A DNA stretch of 8,778 nt from NCBI RefSeq assembly GCF_030151805.1, contig NZ_JASLCN010000240.1, forward strand, positions 1 through 8,778, in the 5' to 3' direction. Every line of letters begins with the position of its first letter. Position 1 is the stretch's first letter. The position numbers and the translations under genes are program-made. The notes under the pieces are model-generated. The model was not told the DNA's origin. It saw only the letters and a list, made by a program, of their open reading frames with translations, and did not search any database. This stretch comes from Fluviicola sp. GTDB taxonomy: Bacteria; Bacteroidota; Bacteroidia; Flavobacteriales_D; Crocinitomicaceae. Below are positions 4,678-8,778 of the stretch, piece by piece.

Positions 4678-6273
4678 ATGAAAATTGTTTACTTTTTGCT
4701 TTTCTTTTTTCCTTTGTTTCTTTCCGCTCAAACTCTGCAGGAACAAATTCCGTTTGTGTTGAAAACGCAACCGAGAAATGTCGAAAAGTACATCAAATCA
4801 CCTCGGAAAGACCAGATTTTCCTCGAAACAGCTTTCAATAATGCCATTTTTTCAGACAAAGCGGCTTTACAATCCATTAAGGATAAAGTCATTCTGAAAA
4901 TAGAATTAGTATATACGACCTATCGCAAATCCGAAACCTTTGACCAGCACGGACTAAACAAAAAACGCCTGGAGGGTTTATTTCTTTCGGCTCCGAATTG
5001 TTTGAACCAGGAGGGAATTGAATGGGTTTTGATGGCTCAGACGGGATGCACTTCCGCCGAAGCCGGAAAAGACTTCTTTCACGGTTTTGTCATCACTTAC
5101 CGCGATCTTCCGGATGCTGTTTCTGCGAAGGTGGAAATGAATTTCATCCGGGAAGTTGTTGCCGGGAAGATCAAATCCTATGCTTACGACACGTATTTGA
5201 AACGGGAAACGGAAAAAATAAAACAGGATTCCCTGAATGACATAGAACCCGTGATTGTGCTTCCCAAATTTCCGCACAGCGAGCAGGCACGCATCAATTA
5301 CTTTTCGAAATACCTTGTTTTTCCACCGGAAGCTTCCAAACCGGCTAAAATAGATGTTCAGTTTATTCTCAGCAGGGAAGGAAAGATCACCAAGATCGTT
5401 TTCCCGAATAACCCGGAACCTTCACCTTACAAAGATGAGGTAAGAGAATTCATAAAAAACATGCCCGACTGGGCTCCGGGAACCATTAACGGAAAGCCAA
5501 GCGAATGCATGGTGCAGTTTTCGGTCGATTTCATGAATCGGGGAAGTGTGATTCCTTCACCGCTGGAAATCTTTTCGACGGAAGTTCCGCCCAAAATGAA
5601 ATCCAAATTACCGGCCTACGATTACAATACGATCAAACCTGCGCCTTCTTCGAACCAGGTTTCGAATGCGCTACAGAAAGTGAATTGGGCAAACACAACC
5701 TTGGTTTGCGACGTAACAGGAAGTATGGCTCCGTTCAATGCACAAATCATTGAGTTTATCAATAATCAGCTGAAAAATAAACAGGAAACGCCTCAGCAAT
5801 TGGTGTTTTTCAATGATGGAGACGATAAGAAAGACAAGGCGAAGAAAGTAGGGCAGACCGGGGGAATTTACGCTTGTAAATCGACCAGCCTGGATTCAAT
5901 CTCATCAGTCATGATTTCGACAATGGAAAAAGGCATGGGCGGAGATTTGCCGGAAAACAATATCGAAGCCTTGATAAAAGCGATGGAAATTTACCCGAAA
6001 ACGAAGAAATTAATCCTGATTGCTGACAATTTTGCGTCGCCGAGAGACATGTCGCTGGTGAAGCATATTGGGGTTCCGGTTCATGTCCTGGTATGCGGAG
6101 GAACGGTTTTAAACGAAGATTACCTCGACTTGGCTTACCAGACAAAAGGATCAATCAGTTTTGCAGGTAAAGATTACAGCGATTTTTATTCCTTTGAAGA
6201 TGGGGCGACCATACAGATTGGCAAAATAACCTATGTGCTCAAAAAAGGACATTTTGTTCGGAGAAAAGACTGA
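4678..6273 (+). CDS. Secreted protein with TonB C-terminal-like domain and vWA-like domain
   Basis: The product is 531 residues from the ATG at 4678; an upstream TTG at 4669 would only prefix MPL. The signal peptide is MKIVYFLLFFFPLFLSAQ, so the protein is exported. Residues about 20-190 are unassigned. Residues 205-286 resemble a TonB C-terminal domain: NYFSKYLVFPPEA, then IDVQFILSREGKITKIVF, then the family-like end MPDWAPGTINGKP and MVQFSVDF. Residues about 338-525 look like a von Willebrand factor A fold with a MIDAS-type metal site: D345, T347 and S349 in DVTGSM, GGDLPEN (421-427), and LILIADN (445-451, D450). FFNDGDDKKDKAKKVGQTGG (378-397) also fits a Bacteroidota vWA-like family that I know only as hypothetical proteins. 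There is no membrane anchor or proline-rich spacer, so it is not a working TonB; the TonB-C module may bind periplasmic or outer-membrane partners. It is the last gene of the map operon. Confidence 0.85.
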   Translation: MKIVYFLLFFFPLFLSAQTLQEQIPFVLKTQPRNVEKYIKSPRKDQIFLETAFNNAIFSDKAALQSIKDKVILKIELVYTTYRKSETFDQHGLNKKRLEGLFLSAPNCLNQEGIEWVLMAQTGCTSAEAGKDFFHGFVITYRDLPDAVSAKVEMNFIREVVAGKIKSYAYDTYLKRETEKIKQDSLNDIEPVIVLPKFPHSEQARINYFSKYLVFPPEASKPAKIDVQFILSREGKITKIVFPNNPEPSPYKDEVREFIKNMPDWAPGTINGKPSECMVQFSVDFMNRGSVIPSPLEIFSTEVPPKMKSKLPAYDYNTIKPAPSSNQVSNALQKVNWANTTLVCDVTGSMAPFNAQIIEFINNQLKNKQETPQQLVFFNDGDDKKDKAKKVGQTGGIYACKSTSLDSISSVMISTMEKGMGGDLPENNIEALIKAMEIYPKTKKLILIADNFASPRDMSLVKHIGVPVHVLVCGGTVLNEDYLDLAYQTKGSISFAGKDYSDFYSFEDGATIQIGKITYVLKKGHFVRRKD

Positions 6274-6277
6274 GGTC

Positions 6278-6313
6278 AATTCAAAATTCAAAAAATAAAT
6301 TCAAGTAATTCGT
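6278..6313 (+). repeat. AATTCAA heptad repeat after the vWA gene stop
   Basis: Two exact adjoining copies of AATTCAA (6278-6291) begin four bases after the TGA stop. A third copy follows at 6298-6304 and a related AATTCGT at 6307-6313. The short tract is of the same AATT-plus-three-bases type as those at the other gene junctions. Confidence 0.5.
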
Positions 6314-6333
6314 ATCCCGATGGCTATCGGAAT
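6314..6333 (+). terminator. Weak hairpin after the map operon, possible terminator or repeat
   Basis: ATCCCGAT (6314-6321) pairs with ATCGGAAT (6326-6333) around the loop GGCT, with one C/A mismatch. The arms are eight bases but only a short AATTTG follows, so termination would be inefficient. CCCGATGGCTATCGGG-like hairpins are, as I recall, a recurrent intergenic repeat in Bacteroidota. The position 40 nt after the operon's last stop fits either role. Confidence 0.4.
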
Positions 6334-6382
6334 TTGATTAGTAATTATCTGAATATCAATATATTTTAGAATGAATGGTAAT

Positions 6383-6390
6383 CATTTTTG
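6383..6390 (+). promoter_or_regulatory. Candidate -7 element before the DUF2339 gene
   Basis: CATTTTTG differs from the TAnnTTTG consensus only at the first base. It would start transcription around 6396, leaving a leader of about 60 nt before the ATG at 6460. No convincing -33 TTTG is present (TTTT at 6364-6367 is too close). Confidence 0.35.
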
Positions 6391-6459
6391 CAACTTTTAA
6401 CAAGCACAGATAAATCTTATTCCTACTTTCACTTTCAAAACCAATCGAAACTGAAAACT

Positions 6460-8694
6460 ATGGAATCTGATAAGGATAAGATTATTCGCCTTGAAGAAGC
6501 CTACCGAAATCTCTGGAAGGAACAGGAAGAATTAAAGCTTCGCATCAAGGAAAATTATGCCGAATTCAAATTATTACGTGATCAATTCGGAGTTGAAAAA
6601 GCAGACATAACTTCCATTGAACCGGCTGCAGTTTTGGAAGAAAAACCGAAGGTGGTGGTTCCTGTTCAGGAATCTGTTAAACCTGCCGCAACACCTGTTA
6701 TCAATAAAGAAAAAACTTCCTGGGAGCAATTCATCGGTGAACAGCTTTTGAGCAAGATCGGAATTGCGATTGTGTTGATCGGTGTCGGAATCGGTGCGAA
6801 ATACGCGATTGATCATAATTTGATCGGAGAAGTTGGACGTGTCTTTTCAGGATTCGCGATTGCGTTGGTCTTAGGATTCTTCGCCTTTTACTTTCGCGAA
6901 AAATACCGCTCTTTCAGTGCTGTTCTGGCAAGCGGGTCCATCGCAGTTGCGTACTTTATGACTTACGCGGCATATAGTTTTTATCAGCTGATTCCTACTT
7001 CTGTTGCCTTTGGCGGTTTGTTGGTTCTGGTTCTGATCGCGGTTTTCCTGGCGATGTATTATAACATGGCAATTATTGCGCATCTGGGCTTGCTTGGAGC
7101 GTACATTCTTCCACCGCTTGTTTCTGACGGCTCGAAACACATTTCGTATTATTTGCTCTACATGCTCATTATCAATATCGGCATGCTGTTTATCTCGATA
7201 GCACGGAAATGGCCCACAATTCAATATCCGATTATTGTCTGGACCAGTTTTATTTTCCTGTTCTGGTTCAATACGGATTTCAACTATAAAACATCCGATC
7301 CGTCTATTGCAGCGCCTTATCTGCTTGCTTTTTTCGCCTTGTTCGTTTTTGGGATCGTAGGAAGAAATCACTGGAAGAAAGAAACGTTGGTCGGACACCA
7401 GCTGGTTCAATTGGTTCTGGTCGGGATTTGCTATTTCGGAGCGATTGGTTTCGTTCTGGATAAATCCCCGATTTGGGAAACGATTTTGTACAATGTGATT
7501 GGAGTAGGGGTTTATTACCTGAATAAAGTGCTTTTCGAACGCGAAAACAGGCTGGACTTTAAACGCATTTTTCAGGCACTTTCCTTGTTTGGCTTATCGA
7601 ATTTACTGACTTCTTTTTGTGGCGATTATTCCTATATCTATGTGATGATTACGGGAGTTTTGCTGCTCTTCTGGCTATCCAAAGAAATCGAACGGAACCT
7701 GGAAGAAGTCATCGGGATTGTTTTACTCGCTTTGGCTTCGCTTTCGATACTGATCGAAATGGTGATCCGTTCATTTAGCAAAGAATTACTTCCATTCTAT
7801 GAGAATGAATTGTTTATTACGATTGGCTTATCAGTATTGGCAATGGGAATCACGTTTGTTATGCTCTCGAAATATCAAGTTGAATATTACAAGAGCGTTG
7901 CATGGAAAACGGCAGGTGTTTTCACGGTGTTTTTTCTCCTTTTTGTGGGATTCTATGGAATTTATCTGAATGCTGAATACGTTGAGACTACTCAGTTTGC
8001 AGATAATAGTACGGATGTAAAAGAAAGTATTTTGAGAGCTGAATCTCTGAGCTGCTTCAACGATTCCCTGTACTTGTGGCAATACGCCTGGATTTCGGTG
8101 TCGGTTGGAATTTCAATCGCTTTCCGCAAATGGGTTTTGAGAAGAAACGAAAACTTCTCTGCCGGATTGGCTGTTTTGGGAAATATCCTGCTTGGAATTG
8201 CACTTTTGGGAATGACAGCAAGTATTTCGAATATTGACCGGATCGTAGCGAATGAAACGTATTGGAATTCGTTTAACCTGGCACATTACGTATTGTTTGC
8301 AGGGGTTCTCGTTTCATGGTTAATTGTTCGGACGCAGCAAGGACAGGAAAACTGGACAAAAGTTACGAGTTTGTTATTCATTCTCTGGGTTCTTTCCCTC
8401 GAATTGGTTCAATGGTCTTTTGTTTCTGGCTTTGGCGCGGGTTACAAGATTTTGTTGTCGTTGTTGTGGGCTTCTTTTGCAATTACGATGATTGTGATCG
8501 GAATCAAGAAAAAACAAGCAATTATGCGGATCACCGCGATGGCTATTTTGGGAGGAACAATCGTGAAGCTGTTTTTCTACGATTTGAGTACGTTAAGTAC
8601 GATCTACAAAACGATCGTTTTCATAGCAATCGGAGGATTGCTGCTGGTTGGAGCGTATTTCTATCAAAGCTTGTCGAAACAGGAGACAGAGTAA
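6460..8694 (+). CDS. DUF2339 family multi-pass membrane protein
   Basis: The product is 744 residues from the ATG at 6460. The frame is open from a TTG at 6388, but that lies inside the -7-like box and adds a polar segment that does not look like part of the family. Residues 1-45 (rich in Glu, Lys and Leu) form a predicted coiled coil, 46-85 is a flexible Pro/Val/Glu linker, and WEQFIGEQLLSKIGIAIVL (88-106) starts the membrane core. I count about 20-22 hydrophobic segments from 98 to the C-terminus. One longer, Glu/Asp/Ser-rich soluble loop lies at about residues 505-545 and includes ETTQFADNSTDVKES. Family-like landmarks are AKYAIDHNLIGEVGRV (113-128), LGLLGAYILPPLVSDG (209-224) and the C-terminal TIVKLFFYDLSTLSTIYK. 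DUF2339 proteins are inner-membrane proteins of unknown function. The gene is separate from the preceding operon by 186 bp with its own weak promoter candidate. Its stop codon TAA lies in the first unit of the heptad repeat tract. Confidence 0.9.
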   Translation: MESDKDKIIRLEEAYRNLWKEQEELKLRIKENYAEFKLLRDQFGVEKADITSIEPAAVLEEKPKVVVPVQESVKPAATPVINKEKTSWEQFIGEQLLSKIGIAIVLIGVGIGAKYAIDHNLIGEVGRVFSGFAIALVLGFFAFYFREKYRSFSAVLASGSIAVAYFMTYAAYSFYQLIPTSVAFGGLLVLVLIAVFLAMYYNMAIIAHLGLLGAYILPPLVSDGSKHISYYLLYMLIINIGMLFISIARKWPTIQYPIIVWTSFIFLFWFNTDFNYKTSDPSIAAPYLLAFFALFVFGIVGRNHWKKETLVGHQLVQLVLVGICYFGAIGFVLDKSPIWETILYNVIGVGVYYLNKVLFERENRLDFKRIFQALSLFGLSNLLTSFCGDYSYIYVMITGVLLLFWLSKEIERNLEEVIGIVLLALASLSILIEMVIRSFSKELLPFYENELFITIGLSVLAMGITFVMLSKYQVEYYKSVAWKTAGVFTVFFLLFVGFYGIYLNAEYVETTQFADNSTDVKESILRAESLSCFNDSLYLWQYAWISVSVGISIAFRKWVLRRNENFSAGLAVLGNILLGIALLGMTASISNIDRIVANETYWNSFNLAHYVLFAGVLVSWLIVRTQQGQENWTKVTSLLFILWVLSLELVQWSFVSGFGAGYKILLSLLWASFAITMIVIGIKKKQAIMRITAMAILGGTIVKLFFYDLSTLSTIYKTIVFIAIGGLLLVGAYFYQSLSKQETE

Positions 8695-8718
8695 TTACGA
8701 ATGCCGAATTACGAATGG
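8693..8718 (+). repeat. AATTACG/AATGCCG heptads overlapping the DUF2339 gene stop
   Basis: From the last two bases of the stop codon the sequence is AATTACG, AATGCCG, AATTACG, AATGG, strictly in 7-base steps. An 11-base unit, AATTACGAATG, is thus repeated at 8693 and 8707. It leads, after about 12 AT-rich bases, into the exact AATTAGG array. Confidence 0.65.
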
Positions 8719-8729
8719 AAAACATTTTT

Positions 8730-8778
8730 AATTAGGAATTAGGAATTAGGAATTAGGAATTAGGAATTAGGAATTAGG
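8730..8778 (+). repeat. Tandem heptanucleotide array (AATTAGG)x7, truncated by window edge
   Basis: Seven perfect copies of AATTAGG fill 8730-8778 with no mismatch, and the array continues past the end of the window. Because 7 is not a multiple of 3, every frame on both strands meets a stop (TAG on +, TAA on -) within 21 bases, so the array cannot be coding. The true copy number is unknown. Perfect arrays like this are prone to slippage and to assembly collapse. Confidence 0.95.

Noticed and set aside
6871..7410. 179-residue - strand frame opposite the DUF2339 gene
   Set aside because: The Asn/Arg/Gln-rich composition is typical antisense of membrane-segment codons, and the + strand frame is clearly the gene.
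8316..8735. 139-residue + strand frame overlapping the end of the DUF2339 gene and entering the heptad repeats
   Set aside because: It is an out-of-frame read of the DUF2339 gene, and the downstream repeat forces a stop.
8693..8778. Heptad array as a CRISPR-like or phase-variation tract
   Set aside because: There are no spacers, so it is not a CRISPR array. It does not lie inside a reading frame, so frame-switching phase variation is excluded; only an effect on promoter spacing remains possible.

Overview
The window looks like chromosomal DNA of a Bacteroidota bacterium, most likely order Flavobacteriales (a Fluviicola/Crocinitomicaceae-type genome is my guess from protein flavour, not proven). 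The evidence is moderate-to-low GC, nearly absent Shine-Dalgarno sequences, Bacteroidota-type -7 promoter boxes (TAnnTTTG) before at least one gene, a DUF4846 lipoprotein, a secreted protein joining TonB-C-like and vWA-like domains, and AT-rich intergenic repeats of a kind common in this phylum. All genes lie on the + strand. No rRNA, tRNA, CRISPR array, transposase, phage gene or integrase was seen.

Layout. (1) Positions 1-46 hold the last codons of an upstream gene, closed by tandem stops (TAG TAA). (2) 50-1096 encodes a secreted, highly helical protein of about 350 residues, followed by a convincing intrinsic terminator at 1145-1175. (3) 1097-1702 is about 600 bp without a gene. It is packed with repeat-like elements: a 10-bp-phased CGCAGA inverted array around an 18-bp perfect palindrome, a bulged hairpin, a GCAAAG hairpin, and an inverted repeat overlapping a promoter-like box. 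(4) 1703-2560 encodes a DUF4846 lipoprotein. (5) 2637-3176 encodes an unrecognised cytosolic protein of 179 residues, with heptad-phased AATT-containing repeats on both sides in opposite orientation. (6) 3276-6273 is a probable three-gene operon: type I methionine aminopeptidase (map) with all metal ligands, then an 8-nt overlapping multi-pass membrane protein, then 9 nt later a secreted TonB-C/vWA protein. (7) 6460-8694 encodes a DUF2339 membrane protein of about 20 segments with an N-terminal coiled coil. (8) The 3' edge runs into a heptanucleotide tract, (AATTACG/AATGCCG) then seven exact copies of AATTAGG, cut by the end of the window.

How the parts fit: apart from map, which removes initiator methionines, the products are mostly envelope proteins of unknown role (one lipoprotein, two secreted proteins, two integral membrane proteins). 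I see no defence system or biosynthetic cluster. The most intriguing signal is non-coding. Four gene junctions carry 7-nt-phased repeats built on AATT plus three variable bases (AATTGAA, AATTCAA, AATTACG, AATTAGG), and three of them begin at or within about five bases of a stop codon. Several upstream in-frame TTG or ATG codons were rejected as starts in favour of internal ATGs that fit the signal peptides, the family N-terminus or the promoter position; each case is explained in its entry.
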